Of a stretch of 64,000 nt of DNA, positions 12,455 through 26,300 are shown piece by piece; the stretch's first letter is position 1, and each line of letters starts with the position of its first letter. The notes under the pieces were generated by a model. It made no database searches. It saw only the letters and a list, made by a program, of their open reading frames with translations, and was not told the origin of the DNA. The translations under genes were made by a program, and so were the position numbers. Origin of the DNA: Thalassia testudinum (Eukaryota > Streptophyta > Magnoliopsida > Alismatales > Hydrocharitaceae); NCBI GenBank assembly GCA_037157565.1, contig JAZHRO010000013.1, positions 38,568,501 to 38,632,500 on the forward strand, in the 5' to 3' direction.

Positions 12455-15400
12455 TCATTTTGTCATGTATTTCAACATTTCCTTGCGAATATTCTCCATG
12501 AAAGCTGCTGCATCTTTCTGTTCCAGAAGAAAGAATATACATAAATCCTAGAATTAGAAACCCTGGTAAGAAACTGATGGAGAAAGAACTTCAGCAATAT
12601 CTCTAACCTGATTGCTCCTGTAGGCGCTTGCAATATTCTCATCCAAAAGTGTCAGAAGAGACTGGTTAAGCTCATTGTGCTCAACCATATCTAATAACTA
12701 AAAGAGGGCAAAAAAAAATTTACAACTGCAATCAGATCAAAGACAATCAAGAAGGCTTGTCAAAAGTAGAGTGCAGAACAGCTAAAGTTCATACGGTCTC
12801 TTTCCTATCTTGAGATTGTAGGATTTTAGTGAGTCTTTGCTTAGACGACAGAAGATCCTTTTCCATATTGACAAATGCCTCTGGAAGGGGAAAAAAGCGA
12901 AATGGTGACAAAAGGAACAAAAGAAAGCAACATTGCTGCAACAGCAGAACTAAGATACCTGTTCCTTCCAGCAAAACCTTCTGCAATGCCTCCAGCTCGA
13001 TCAGCCTATCCTCCATCTCCTAAAACAAATCACCAAGTCACGGGCACTCCTATATGAAAATTGGTAATTAAACTCCAAACTTTATTAAGCACAAGAAAAC
13101 CTTTGTCCTAGATGCTGCAAATCGGAGCTGACCAAGTTCTAGGTTAAGATGATCAAAGAATTCCTTGTTTAACCTGCATTGCGAGAATCAGCTCAACAAA
13201 TGGGTGATAAAGATGGTAGTTCAGGCAAAAACTTCTTGAGCAGTGTTGATAATGATGCCGATGGTTTTCCTGACAAATGGAAGAAAAACTCACACATATA
13301 TGCATGGAGTGACTGGGTGAATCATAACAATGGCATGCTAGAGACAATGGATCATTGACGGAAAATTCCTTATGTACTTCCTTGAAACAAAATTCAATCA
13401 ACAAAACACATGGAACCAAAAATAGCAAAGTAATAATTATATTTTTTTTAAAAATATAGTAAGTTAATTATTGGACATGGATTTTTGCATTGCAGTTGAG
13501 AAGGGAAAGATTATTGACGAAGGTCAATAGAATGAAGTTCGTGCCACATGCAGATTCCATTTGCTCTTTGTGCTAGGAGGTGGATGATGATTGTGACCAT
13601 CTTTTCTTCAGTTGTTTGTTTTCCAAGAATTTTTGGGAGAAGACCAACTTGCGTGCATTGGCTTGAAACTTCTTCTCTGGAGTTTTGGAGGAGCTTTAGG
13701 AAGGTCCTTATATATTGAAGGACATCTTTAATTTTGTGGGCAATTTGGTTACAACAGAAGGGTGTCACTTTTTAAGGCGAAAGGATCTATGAATGTCTCA
13801 TTGGGAGATCATCTCTTATGACCTTGTCGGTTTCCTTGTAATCACACCTTGTAATATTTTTAGGAGCTTAATAATATGGATGGTCACCGTTTTCATGTAA
13901 CCATCCTTTTTTCTTCAAAAAAAAAGTTAATTATTGGACATTATGTTAAAGGAAGCTAATCTTTTGCCATAGTCAATATTGTCAAGGCAAATGCCTTGGG
14001 CTATTGGGCCACCAAGCTCGACAAGAAAGCCAAAGGTCGCCTCAGAGCTATTCGAGGGGCTTTATTTGGGCAATTTCGTAGTTGCCTTCTTTGTCATCTT
14101 GCGCCTCGTTGCCCTACTTTCCATTCACTCTAGGTAAGATCAGAAGACTCTTTTTTAGTCTTAAGTTATATATATTATAAATATGTTAATGTTATATATA
14201 TTTTGTGTGTGTGTGTCATTGAAAACTTTAATACTATCAAGTTTGCTTTCTACTTTGATATATCTTACTAATGTAGACTATTGTTTGTCTATTATGACAT
14301 GAATGTATAAGTTATATGTTATTGTAAGTATGTAACAATAATTATGATCTATGTTGTTAGTTTAATACTATATGTTATATCTAGACATTTGTTATGGTAT
14401 GTAAGTTTGTAATGTCATACAACAATATATGTATAAGGTTTTTTGCTTTTTGAAAAGTATTAGTTAAGATATTAAGTCTATATTGTATTGTACATATAGT
14501 ACATAGTATGTCACTATCTTATTTTGGTAGATACATAATAGCAAATGTTTTGATTTTGGCTTGTAATTATGCACATAATATATATGTACACATTGTACGA
14601 TTATATAAAATATATATGTTATTGTTACTTAAATATGATAAGGTCATTGATTTTTCTCACTTACATAGTGTTATCTTATGCTTGTTATGAAAGTTGATGC
14701 TATCATGTGAGTTCGGCATATTCAATATTTTAAAAAATAAAAAGACTTGTCGTGTTGATTCAATTAAATGATCACCTTTTGTCACCTCTCACCTTGGGCA
14801 ATTTAAGAGCTTGTTGCCTTTTAGTCGCTCAACGCTTGGACAACAAGGAAACCCCAGGTGAGAATTAGATAATACAAATAGTCAAGGAGACTATTGGGAA
14901 GCATTTGACCATCAGGATCTCTGCAATTTCACCCAAGACGAGAAAAGGGCAAAGAAGAATGCAGAGATGAAGTGTGAAAAGGTGTTGACCCATGTGTCAT
15001 GTGCACATCAGATCTCTCAAATGCAGTGCAAACGTGCCCCAACAAATTTGTTGGATATCTTCAACCAACACGTGGACCAAGAACATGAATAGGCCCAGGG
15101 CACCCAATTTAACAAGCCCTTGCAGAGTCGACCATAGCGATCAACATCTCATGACCATTGACTCATGACAGAAATGATGCAAACAAGCAATCAAGTGCTT
15201 TCTTTGAACAACTAACTAAATAAATGGCGGATAATATCTGGTAAATGCAGTGGCCATTCCCTTGCAATGAATGGCTGGAATGGAATGCCAACCTACTCAA
15301 ATAATTATTTGAAGCTCAATGTTGTCTTTCTAGTTTAACCAATGTTCTGGTAAACTAAAAAAAATACTTATGTTTAGAGTTCCGACCTTCAAATAAAAAC

Positions 15401-18400
15401 TATTTCACTTGAGGTATGATAACCTTTTAGTTGGTAGGCAGTTAATTTGGTCCAAGGGATAAACTAGCATCTTCATATTTGAGTTGGCTATTAAAATCTG
15501 TAAATTATGTAAGCTTAATGGGCCAAGAATCTTACATATCAGAAAAATCTACAATTATCACCCACCCTTTTCCATATGCGACCATTGTCACCCCTTTTGG
15601 TTCATATTCCACCATTTGGTGTAGTGGTTGCCATACACTCATTTGTCATGGTTATCTTGACAGACTTCACTTTGCTGAAGCTTCTAGCAAGTTGAAAGGG
15701 CATCATCTTTGTCCCATAAATGGACCTAGAATAGCCTTTTGGGGTTTTTACATATATGCCCTTATAAACTTTGGAAAAGATGTATATACACTTGCTTTTT
15801 TTGTATATACATATATACTCTTTGTAGTGAAGTATATGTTCTTGTAAATTTTAATTTATTAAGTTGCATATCTTTTGAAAAGTTTGGAGTAAAAATTAAA
15901 GGTTTTTTTTTACAAGATACCTGTTATCTTGTTTTCAAATCAATCCTTCATCTCTCATCCCTTACATCCTCCACCTCCCATCCCTACTCTCCTCCCCCCT
16001 TGTGCATGGCCACGATGGCGACGATGACAATGACAACAACATGGGAGGAGCAGTAAGAGTAGGCAAGAGGAGGAACTGAGAGTGACCAAAAGGCTGAGGG
16101 AGCAGGGGGAGGCTGAGGGTGACAACAACGATGATGGTGCAGTAGGAAAGAGAGACGGGGGGAGGGGGGGGGGGGGGGGGCGCCGAGGGGAAAAATAAGG
16201 GAAGAGGGTTGGAGGAGGGGGGCAAGGGGCACAGGAGGGAAGGTTAAGGGGGGAAGGAGGGGTAGGGAGGTTGGAGAGGAGAGGGAGGTAGAGGAAGAGG
16301 TGTAGGTGTGGAGGAGGAGGAATATGAGGAGAGGGGAGGGTGGCTTGAGGAGGAGGAGAGGGCGACTGGAGGAGGAGGTGTAGGGGAGAGGAGAGGTGGA
16401 TGAGGAGGGGGAGGACGAGGAGGGGAGGTGGAGGGCTTCTTGGTGAAAGAGAGAAAAGAAAAGAAGATTTATATAAAAATCGATTTACCTTTTAGTCCTC
16501 AAAGTTCATAAGGGCATTCAAAACAAGCAAGTAGAGATTTGTGGGGGTATATATGTGTACATGAAAAAAGTAAGGGTATATTCCAAAGTTTATAGGGACA
16601 CATATATAAAAATCACTAACCTTTTTTTTTTTTGAAACATAGAAAAAGGGGTTCACAAGCATTGTTAACCCCTCGCTTTCATTAAAGAAAAGGAGAGCTC
16701 AAGACACTGTTACACTAGGTGTTATGGAGGAAATTAAAGTGATGTAAAACATCACATTCTGGAATAACCTAAATAAGGACCAAAGTTGCCGAACTTACCA
16801 ACTCTTAAGAACAAGGGGATAGATTCTCACCTCAAAACTAAAACTCTTCTTCCTTGGATCTGATTGATGAATGTGAAGCTTGAACCACCAAAGGATTACC
16901 TCTTCTCATGATACCCTTCCCCACATCTATCATATGTTGTATTGTGTGTAGAGGGGGAAGGCTCTTCTACAATGAATAGTTATACAAATCAACAAGAGAA
17001 AGGTACACTGGATGGTGTAACAACAAAAGCAAGTTCTTGTCAACTAGTGTCAAGATGGATTTCTATATATCCATGGCAGTGCTGCCATTGGAGCTGATTG
17101 TTGTTACAGAGCCGCTCTCTGGATAATTTGAGAAAAGAAATCCCAGGAGCTAACAGTCTGGAGGAGGCCAAAGCAATGACAATTACGTTGAGAAAGGGAT
17201 TGCACGCAGCTACCAAGACTGACTCCATCATCACAATGGCTTAGAGAAAAGGAACATATTTTGTAGCCACACACAATCCTGTTGACGCCACACGACCACA
17301 ATTGTTCTCATGACAAGTATAAAATCCATCAAGAATTAGAGCCCAATCTTTGCATAAGATTGAAAAGCTACCCTTCCTAGTGTTGAGAGCTTCTACCACA
17401 CCGACAGCCAATTCTCATACTCCCTACACCGCTCACCTGTTAACCTCATAGAAGAACCCTCCCACCAAAAATGGAACTCCACGCTCTTTATTAAAACAGA
17501 TAGATGCATTCAAACAACTACTTTATACTTACATATATGACGTAAACACGCATGAGACCTTCCGTCACATGTGTATTCCCACCGCCACAAGCGCTTTCGA
17601 CTGGTGGAAGTACCATGTACAACCGTGTACACATATAAGGATAGTCAGGATGTCCAAAGAAGAGATGGGCAAGAGTTAAAGGACACTAGTTTTCATACTA
17701 CTTAGATCAGGATGACCGTGGCCTAAGGTGATCGCGCTACAGTTAAAGGTTGTGGTGTAATATTCTCAGGGAAATTCAAAAAAAAGCAAGTGAACCATCT
17801 GGAGCCACCGGATCAGTGACATCCGGTGTACCTTCCTGGAAAGTTCTAATTTTTTCGAGAAAGTAAGACATCACAATGTGACCATACACATTGAACACTC
17901 ACCGCGGGCGGAGCCTCGCGATCTCGAACTCGATCTCCCGCGCCTCGGTATCGAGGAAGTACTCCACCAGCCCCGCCACGGTCTCCGGCACCACCCGAGC
18001 CTGAACGGAATCAAAGCCATGTATCAAGAAACCTTCCCCCAAACAAAACCACCACCACCCGAAACCCTAGAAGAAAAAGGAGAGATCTTTGGATCTTTCC
18101 GCACTTGGGTACCTCTCTGCGGGCCCTCCGAAGCTCCTCCTCCTCCCGGACCTCCCTGTTGAAGGCCTCCCTCGCCTCCGCGTCCTTCTCCAGACGCCTC
18201 CGCAGCTCCAGCCTCGCTATGTGGCCCCCCCTCGGCGGCCCCAGAATCCCCTCCGGGTCCTTCGCACACGCAAACGGATGGGTATCCATAGGGTCAAGTG
18301 AGATTGGTAAGGAGAGGAGCAGTAGGAAGAGTTAGCAGCGACATACCCATCCAACGCAGTAGACCCTCGTGGGTCTGGAGGGTCCCTTCGTCCTCCTCCT

Positions 18401-18448
18401 CGCGCCGATGGTGGTTGGGGTGGCGGCTGTGCTGACGGAGAAAGACAT
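12455..18448 (-). CDS. Uncharacterised plastid-targeted-like coiled-coil protein, 239 aa, 8 exons
   Basis: Exons are 18347-18448, 18113-18259, 17903-18000, 13101-13173, 12959-13019, 12795-12880, 12608-12697 and 12455-12517. They total 720 nt and end in TGA with consistent phases. Residues 1-34 (MSFSVSTAATPTTIGARRRT...) are Ser/Thr/Arg-rich like a chloroplast transit peptide. They are followed by DPEGILGPPRGGHIARLE, then a long run of charged helices: RRRLEKDAEAREAF, EYFLDTEAREIEFEIARL, EMEDRLIELEALQKVLLEG and KDLLSSKQRLTKILQSQD. The C-terminus is MENIRKEMLKYMTK. No catalytic motif or membrane segment is visible. I believe homologous proteins occur across plants without an assigned function, but I cannot name one. 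The first three exons are GC-rich and the last five AT-rich. The acceptor of exon 2 (18260) is inferred from phase and the absence of any earlier AG. Intron 3 spans 4.9 kb. Confidence 0.87.
13479..13924 (+). mobile_element. 5'-truncated LINE 3' fragment with 17-bp target-site duplication
   Basis: The insert is bracketed by perfect 17-bp copies of agttaattattggacat at 13462-13478 and 13925-13941 and ends in an A tract, the hallmark of target-primed reverse transcription. Its plus strand encodes remnants of the zf-RVT block of plant LINE ORF2 (CDHLFFSC followed by FSKNFWEK, near 13595-13640). Frameshifts and stops make it non-coding. Confidence 0.9.
13990..14880. other. Possible non-autonomous transposon, AT-rich core
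   Basis: A left end beginning 'ttgtcaaggcaaatgcc' near 13978 and a right end 'gcttggacaacaagg' near 14836 could form weak terminal inverted repeats around a very AT-rich core with (TG)n and TATA tracts. I found no matching target duplication. ORFs such as 14508-14690 are AT-rich noise. Confidence 0.3.
15741..16620. mobile_element. Fold-back element with about 70-bp inverted arms
   Basis: The left arm (15741-15815) contains 'cccttataaactttgg' and the right arm (16546-16620) contains its imperfect reverse complement 'ccaaagtttataggg'. Beyond these cores the TATATA-rich parts of the arms also pair. The centre is a 400-bp purine-strand GGA-rich tract (about 16040-16440). It encodes no protein; proline-rich ORFs on the minus strand are products of the simple repeat. 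The superfamily and target duplication could not be resolved. Confidence 0.6.
16157..16180 (+). repeat. Long G-tract (G6-A-G17)
   Basis: Six Gs, one A and seventeen Gs lie inside a GGA-rich tract. It is a strong candidate for G-quadruplex or triplex formation and for sequencing or assembly error. Confidence 0.8.
16621..17000 (-). mobile_element. Probable LINE-like 3' tail
   Basis: On the minus strand a sequence ending in 'ctatgtttc' is followed by a run of As (plus-strand T run at about 16622-16633), as at the 3' end of a LINE. The body further right (17040-17300) lacks a convincing ORF2 match, so the extent is unknown. Confidence 0.3.
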
Positions 18449-20389
18449 CGGAGGCTTCGGGCGTCTCTCTCTCCTCCTCCCTCTTATCTCCCCTCCCCGC
18501 CAATCGATTTCGCGGGGATTGGGCTGCTACTGACGCTGTAAGCTCTTCCCGTCCTTGATTGTTGGAAAAATTGCGTTCGGTGCCCTGGGTAAAAAGATGA
18601 TAGAGACACACACTCGCCACGCTAAAATTCTCATCTAACAAATATATTTTCTTCATGTTTGATACTTAAATTTCGATCACATAATCCTCACCCCCCTTAT
18701 CAATTCATCCACCCTTCTCACTGATTATTGTGATCGTTGTTGCGATCACTTGTTGTCTTCTGTTGACGAATGAACTGAACTTACATCTATATGCATGATA
18801 AGGAAAGGGGACAACCTCTATATGCATGCAAAAAGAATATAGATGATGTTATTATCCTAGTGCTCATTGAATTTTACTTCTTCGCCTTACGATATGAAAC
18901 CATATTTAAAGCAACGAGGCTAAATAATTGCATACAAAATGATTTGTACACAATTTGTTATCATGCAACACAATTAGTAAGAATAAAATACAAAAAGAGG
19001 AAAGAATTGTTTTGATATATCATATTTCTTTTTTTTCTCTTATTCTTTGGATGAAAAAAAAGAGTTCTAATTCAATCTCAAATTCTTTTCAATGTAGTGG
19101 GTAACAATAAAGATGGAAAAATTTAATGTGTATTCTAATCTTAGGAAACATCACCAATATGCTCTTATTAGCGATGTGGTTATTATAATTAAGAAGTAAT
19201 GTATTGTATGTTTCTTTAGAAAGATTGACCAACCCCTATTGTCGCACATAGGATAGTATAAAAAGGTGTTTAAACCTCTAGTTAGTTCTTTCATTGCATA
19301 CATGAAGCTTATCTATAAGGCTTATTGTAGTACTTTTCTTATTTCATTCTATTCTTCGATCATCTTGTATTCAAGGACATGGGGTACAAATTCCCATTTT
19401 TAGACGAGGAAAGGATTTCTCTTTCAAGGTCAGTATATCAAGAATTCGACTGCTTCCTTTAAAAAAAAAAAAAAAAAATTTGGCTACTTGTTTAACAGCT
19501 TGGGGCCAGTGATTCCAAGTTAAACCAGGGACAGAATTCTAAGATGGGAGACTTGAACAGAGTTTTCATCATAAATCCTTAATTTTCCATTTATCCATTC
19601 ACATTAGTAGTGCATGGTTAATCATCTATTGCATTGTTTAGTTTCTATTTGAAAAAAAAGCAATTTTCCACTTATATAAGAGATCTAATACCAAAGTAGG
19701 CTTATTTCATGAGTAGACAAGAACAAAAACTCCAAACCCTTATCACAAGCTCATTACAGATAGTTATGCATACTTGTACAAAATTTTCTTTAAAAGAGAA
19801 TACACATTACATGCTTCATGGAGGACATATAAACAAAACAGACCTGGCCATAAAGCAAATAACGAGGCCCTCTTGGGGGTAAGGATTACAAATGTCAAAA
19901 GAGCCACAGTTAAAATGATCGGATCCACTCTTACAAGCGAACAAGACCATGCTGCCATTTCTTTACAAATAATTTGGACAATTCACGGCTGTCCTCAACG
20001 TTTGGCACCTTCACATGTCCCATCTCTACTGATTAGGATGAACTATGCACCCGACTAGAATTATATTATATATTTTAACGTCCCTACAAATTGTACTAAC
20101 TGCACATACACAGTTAGGCGAGTATTTAAATAAGATTTCAATTTTAGGCCAGGCTAATGAAGAAATTTGACATTAAATGATGCCTCTGCATATTTGGGAA
20201 CTCGGGCATGCCTTCCTGCTTCATTTGCAATTCGAGCCACCTCTTTCCAAAACTAAACTTCAAAAGAGAGCATTCTACACTCATACTTCCTTTTCTCTGA
20301 AATCCTCTGTGAGGACTTCTGCTAAAGATGGGCAAGATCTCGAAGCCAGCCGATGCGAGTGCTGCTGTGCAAAAAGAAAAACCCTTGAT
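18449..20389. other. Intergenic region between SMC6 and the coiled-coil protein gene
   Basis: It should include the SMC6 3' UTR (right part) and the promoter of the coiled-coil gene (left part, 18449-18700). An A18 homopolymer lies near 19461-19478. ORFs at 18791-19015, 19764-19958 and 19774-20058 overlap one another and match no family I recognise. Confidence 0.45.
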
Positions 20390-23300
20390 TCAGGCACGAG
20401 GTGCTGCCATCTGCTGCTTCTTGATCCTTTCCCCAGGTTTGACCATGCTATAGCCATTGCACATAGAGAAGTTAGTTGGCAATTATAATGCACTCCAGAG
20501 ATCTCTAAACCACAAACCAGCATAATGCATGGCCGATGAACTTACATGTAAATACACAGTATCAAGCCTATGCATTACCTGATATCATGCGGGGTAATGA
20601 ATATCCATTGTGATCCTTGTGACAGAGCAAAATCGACAAGGGTGGCTAAGCTAATTTTCCTGCTAATTGCATCCTGTATTTGCAAACATGCAAAGAAACA
20701 GCAATGATCTTACTTAGGGATGGGCACATGTTAATAAGTTGCAGAAGAATGACATTTTCAATTGGAAACAAACACAATGCAACTGACATGTTGCTCACAA
20801 GTTCATAACTCCACATAGATACGTAACACCCTGGCTAATTAAGAAGAAAAAGAGCAATTTATGAAAGGGGCTCTCCAACAGAAGGGGCCCTTTCGTTAGG
20901 GCTGTGAATGACAAGCTATATATTCTTTGAAAATGCACAAGCTTGTTTATTAAATGTAACATGTTGGACTCTCGGTGAAGCCACCAGCAAAAATCACATG
21001 GAATGCCACAAACTATATTCTTCTCTCTAGATCAGGCTAAAGTTCAGACTTAAAATGGGAGAAAATGAGACAAAAATCACAGGACAGAGTTGATCATTAA
21101 GTGAAAGACCTGCATCACATGGGATGACATGGGAATCCTTTTTGCTACTGATGCCGAAATAACATTCAGGTACCAGTTTATGTATTTTGGAAAAAAGGAG
21201 CCCTTTAGGAAACCTGTGTCTGTACATTGCTGAAAAGGGGCAGTTCACCTGGTGCACGAAAATCCCAGTATCTTCTGGTTCAAGGGCCATACCACTCTGG
21301 ATCTATTCTATACATCACTACCATGCTTTTTCCTAAAAGATTGTTTCCATGACCAGAACCTGTGACCTCTGGAACACAGTGACGACTTTTCTTTACATTA
21401 ATACAAAAATTCACTCACCATGAAAACATCAAATTCATCCATTGCACGGAATGGTGCCTCTGTCATTTCATGAAGGGCCAATGCAAAGCACAGTGTAGAA
21501 AACGAGCGTTCCCCACCTGGAAAGATGGAGAAATTACTTTCACTATAGCTCTTGTAAAAAAATACAGAATATCTTGAGAGCTACAAATGGCATTGTTGGT
21601 GTAAAGGCAGGATACGAAGTGTGATATATTGATACCCGATAGGCCTCTGGTATCTCGTATGGTCTTTCCTGATGCATCTTGAGGCATTTTTACCTGAGAA
21701 AAGAGATTATAAGCCCTCCTAATCTTATAATAATTTACTTACACAGAAATTAGTGCACAATTGGCAACCACAAAAGCCAAAAACTTTTGCAACCTCCACT
21801 GAAAGAGTCTTTTCATCGTAGTCAACCTTGATCTGCCCACTGAATCCTTTCTTCCTCAAATGCCCGTTAAATCTGTGGTGCAAACTAACAGTCAGAACCA
21901 CACATTATGCATATCTGCAAACATATCAAATTTTGGTTTGGGTTCATATAAGTATACCCCTTGAAAACCATTGAACATATATCCTTGGAGACTATGCAAT
22001 CACACACATACCCAAACAATTTTGATAGTAATATATGAATACCTATTAATCAACCTTTCATCTTGAGGAGGCACGCTAAGATGAGCATTTTGACCAATAT
22101 AATAAAAAATCATAAAATCAAGACTCCCAACATCTATGGAAGGCTAAACTCACAAAATTTCTTACATTTCTAAGTTGCTTTCTCGAGTAGGTTACATGTA
22201 AGAGTATGAGTCTTATTCTCTGTGGCATTTCTTGTATTTCTTCCATCTTTTGTCTCTCTGCAATTTTACCTTTAAAAAAAACCGTACCAAACAAAAGAAA
22301 TGGAGGTGCTCTAATCAATGCAATCGTCTTATCTTTTCTCTAAACTTGGTATCGGAGGAAGGATACTGAATACCTGCCACCCACCACCACCACTGAATAC
22401 CCTCTTATTCCATGCAGCATGCCTACCATTAACCACCTTGTCATTGCTTGTCATCATCATCTTGACATTGCGCCACCTCCTTCGAGCCCTCTTAGTCTTG
22501 CCACTGCTGCTTCCTATTGACCTTCTATCTGCTGCAAGCAGCTTTCAATGCAGTCAACCCTTCGCCTTCCAGCTACCATTGTCACCAATGTCCCTATCAG
22601 CATCTCCACCACCTCCTATCTTTGTCACCAGAAGCTATTACCTTTTATTGTTATCACCACCTTCACTGCCATTAACAAGCATATCATCAAAAGCACCTTC
22701 TACTAAAATCAATGTAGTTGAATGTAACCCTAGAGCAATAGCGTGATGAGCCAAGAAATCTTTAGGACCTATTGTTAAGAAGAGTGAATTACTATTCTCA
22801 TTAACAACATTCAACCATCCTAGTAACCATATGCTTCAAAACACATGGAATGCAGGGACATCCATGGAAGGTAAGAGTGCATCGAATGCATAGGAAGTCT
22901 TACCATGTGTGGATTGGATCCATTGGGCAAAAATAGGTTTGATCAAGATTTGTTTCTTGGGAATAATACCAAAGGCAAGCATGATGTCGTTCGGAACATA
23001 AAGTCCTAAGCTATGGAATCCTAGAAAGATGCTGGCCCAACTTAAATGAGATTTGATAGCTTCTTTATGGTCTAACATTCTTGCAGAGCTTGGGCTTTGG
23101 TCTTAAGCTTACTTGAGCTCCTCATATGCTACTTGCCACATTTGCCACCTGATGGGGTTTGCAGTGGCACCTGAGCTCCTATAACCTTATCTGACCATCA
23201 TCAGCCCTAGATTGCATCCTGTAGCCTTCACCTTTCCCTGTTCTGATATGTTTGGGAGAGTACCCAATCTTCTCAAGCTCTTGAGAACTTACCCCAACCA

Positions 23301-26300
23301 CTTGCCCAACCCAACCCCGGCAATGGCAATGTGGTGAATCCTGGATTGCTGGAAGGATAGTTCGTATATGACTTTCCTTGATTGATGCGATAGCATTTCT
23401 ACAATTATGGAAGAAGGCAAGATCAACTTGATTCATACCAGTTCAGGCCACTATTTGGGAACTACAAACATACTTGTATACATTCAAGGTACCACAATCA
23501 AGCTTGATGCCTGGCAGCACCAACTTTCCTTTGTGGTCTTTGTCCAGTCTTGCCTGGGGATTAAGAAATATCTTTTGTCACGTTATCAACCTTGTGTTAG
23601 AGGCAATCTCCTTACTGTGTCAGCAGTAGTAGTTGCCACTGATTCCATTACAGCTAATGTTCATAAACAGGGCCACTCACCCTCGTTTCTGATCATAAAA
23701 TACTATACCATTGTGATTTTCCATTTTCATGAACTGAAAGAATGAGCTCTACAATTATCTTCATCTTATAGTGGATGCTTGGATGTTTGATCCCTCGACA
23801 CATATACCCTTCAAGGTGGAGCTTGGTGAACAATTGCTATGCACTCGGCGTAATGAGATCTTGATCAGTCTGTCTGGATCAGATCGCTTCTTGACATCAA
23901 GCATTCTTTGCTTAAGTAGGAATACAATTTCCTCTACAGTCAGGGTGTTTGAAAGTGGCAAGTATTTGGCGTTTCAAAATACTTACCCGTCAGTGTTTTC
24001 CTTCCAGCATTGCGATGTGTGGAGAGTAAAGAATACATCATCCTTGAAAAGAAATCCTAACCTCTCTTTTATAATAGAATAGTTTGAGAAAATTACAAAG
24101 TCATCCAAAAATAATGTAAAATGATGAATACACCCCTAGGTTCAACACTCCCTTTTAAGTTGGGGTGTAGATATCAATGAAACTCAACTTGTCGCACAGG
24201 AAATCAAGACGTTTCTTCTTAAGAGTCTTGGTGAATATATCTATAGAGCTGAAGCTCAGAGGACACATAAGGAGTGCTGATCTTCCTAGCAAGCATTGCA
24301 TCACGAATAAAGTGGCAATTTATCTCAATATGCTTGGTCCTCTCATGAAAGACTGGATTCGAGGTAATATATGTGGCTGACTTGTTGTCACAAAGAAGTG
24401 TAATTGGCATAGTGACATGAACGCCTAAGTCTTGCAGAAAAGAGACAACCCACATAATCTCACAAGCAGCTTGAGCCATCGCTCGGTACTTAACCTCTAC
24501 GCTCAAGCGAACACTTTGCTTTTTACTCCTCCAAGAGACTAGGTTCCCACCAAGATATATAACAAAGCCAAAAGTAGAGCACTGATCATCGCTAGACCCA
24601 ACATAATCTATATCAGAATAGGCTAGAATGTCCAGACTGCCATTATCTCTGTAGTAAAGCCCTCTACTTGGTGTCCCCTTGAAGTACCTAAGAATAAAGC
24701 AAACCTCATGTCAATGACTGTATCGTGGAGTTTGCATGTGCTGACTAGCTTTGCTTACAACAAAATTGATATCAGGCCTCGTGATAGTAAGGTAGAGCAA
24801 ACGTCCCACTGTACTACAGTATTGGGTGACATCCTCATACAATGGGCCATTTTCCTCAAAAGAATGTGTAGGCAGAGACTACGAGTATACCAAAGGGCTT
24901 GGTTTCACGCAAACTAACCCCCTCAAGAATCTGCAATGTATACTGCCTCTGTGGCAAGGAAAGACATGATCCCTGTCAAACTGCTTCGATCCTCAAAAAA
25001 TACCTAAGATCACCCAAGTCTTTGGTAACAAAAGTGCATTGTAAAAAGGATTTGGTCTGGATAATTCCATCCTTATCATCGCTAGTACGAATCATATCTA
25101 CATAAACAACAAGAATAACAACTCACTCATGATCGGCATATCTAGTCTTCCTGACAAATATAAAATGGTCTGAATTGGAGCATTGGAACCCAATCTTCTC
25201 AATCTCTAAGCTGAAACTCTCCAACTAGGCACAAAGACTCTACTTTAACCCATATATAACCTTTCTTAGGCGACACAAAAGCTTCTCCTAACAACTGTAC
25301 CCTAGTGGCTGTCTCATGTACACCTCTTCAGATAAGTCACCATATAAAAATACATTTTTAATGTCTAGCTGATATAAACACCAACTCCTAACAACAACAA
25401 AGATGATAATCCTGACAGAAGTAATACGAGTTACAGGAGAGAAATTCTGAAGATAGTCTATCTCATAAGTCTGAGTAAAGCCTTTGGCAACAAGTCTGAC
25501 CTTACATCTATCCACAGTCCCATCAGCTCTATACTTGATAATGTAAACTCATCTGCAATCAACAACTGTACCACTAGGAGACATGGTACAAGATCCCAAG
25601 TCTCTCCAGACTATAGAGCTTGCATCTCTTCATCCATTGCTGCATGCCACCTAGAGTCCTGAGAGGCCTGAACAAAATCTCTAGGGATAACAGCAGTGGT
25701 AATGGCTGTGACAAACTGGTGAACCCCATCCTCCAGGTGGGCAGCACTCCTGTATGCTGAGACAAAGGATGAAGACTACATGCTCTACTGGACCTCCCCG
25801 ACACTGCCTACTCCTCGGTATCTGAACTGCTCTCATCTAACATGATAGGATGAGGCACAATATCAGGCGAAGTTTGTGGTCTCAGATGGTAAACTTGTGT
25901 CTCCTTCAAGGCAGCCAATGTAGAGGTTCCTTCCTCTGAGAAGTATGAAATCTTCTCAAAGAAAATAATATTTGATGCAACAATGTATTTTTTGCAGATT
26001 GGGTTATAACACCTGTATCCTTTTTGTGTTTTGGAATATCTAAGGAAGATACATTTGACTGCCCGAGGAGAAAACTTGTCTTGGTTGCCATATGCTTGTA
26101 TGAAGCAGGTACACCCAAAAATCCTCGATGGAAGAGTAAAAGGCTTGGTATAATCTGGATAAATCACCTGATATGAAATCTACCCTCCAAGCATAGACGA
26201 AGGTACTCAATTAATCAAATAAGCCACAGTAAGTATAGCATCTCCCTGAAATTGCTTAGAAACCTTCATGTGAATAATCAAGGTCCTAGCAATATCAAGA

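Larger units (their letters stand above)
13174..17902 (-). other. Large intron 3 of the coiled-coil protein gene
   Basis: The donor GTGAGTG lies just below 17903 and the acceptor TGCAG just above 13173. The intron holds a LINE 3' fragment (13479-13924), an AT-rich tract (about 14150-14780), a fold-back element (15741-16620) and a probable retroelement tail (16621-17000). The stretch 14880-15740 shows nothing recognisable. Confidence 0.85.

Noticed and set aside
15962..16232. Proline-rich minus-strand ORFs
   Set aside because: They result from reading the GGA/G-rich simple-sequence core of the fold-back element.
22318..22746. 142-aa plus-strand ORF as a host gene
   Set aside because: It begins in the LTR and primer-binding site of copia element 0 and is low-complexity leader sequence.
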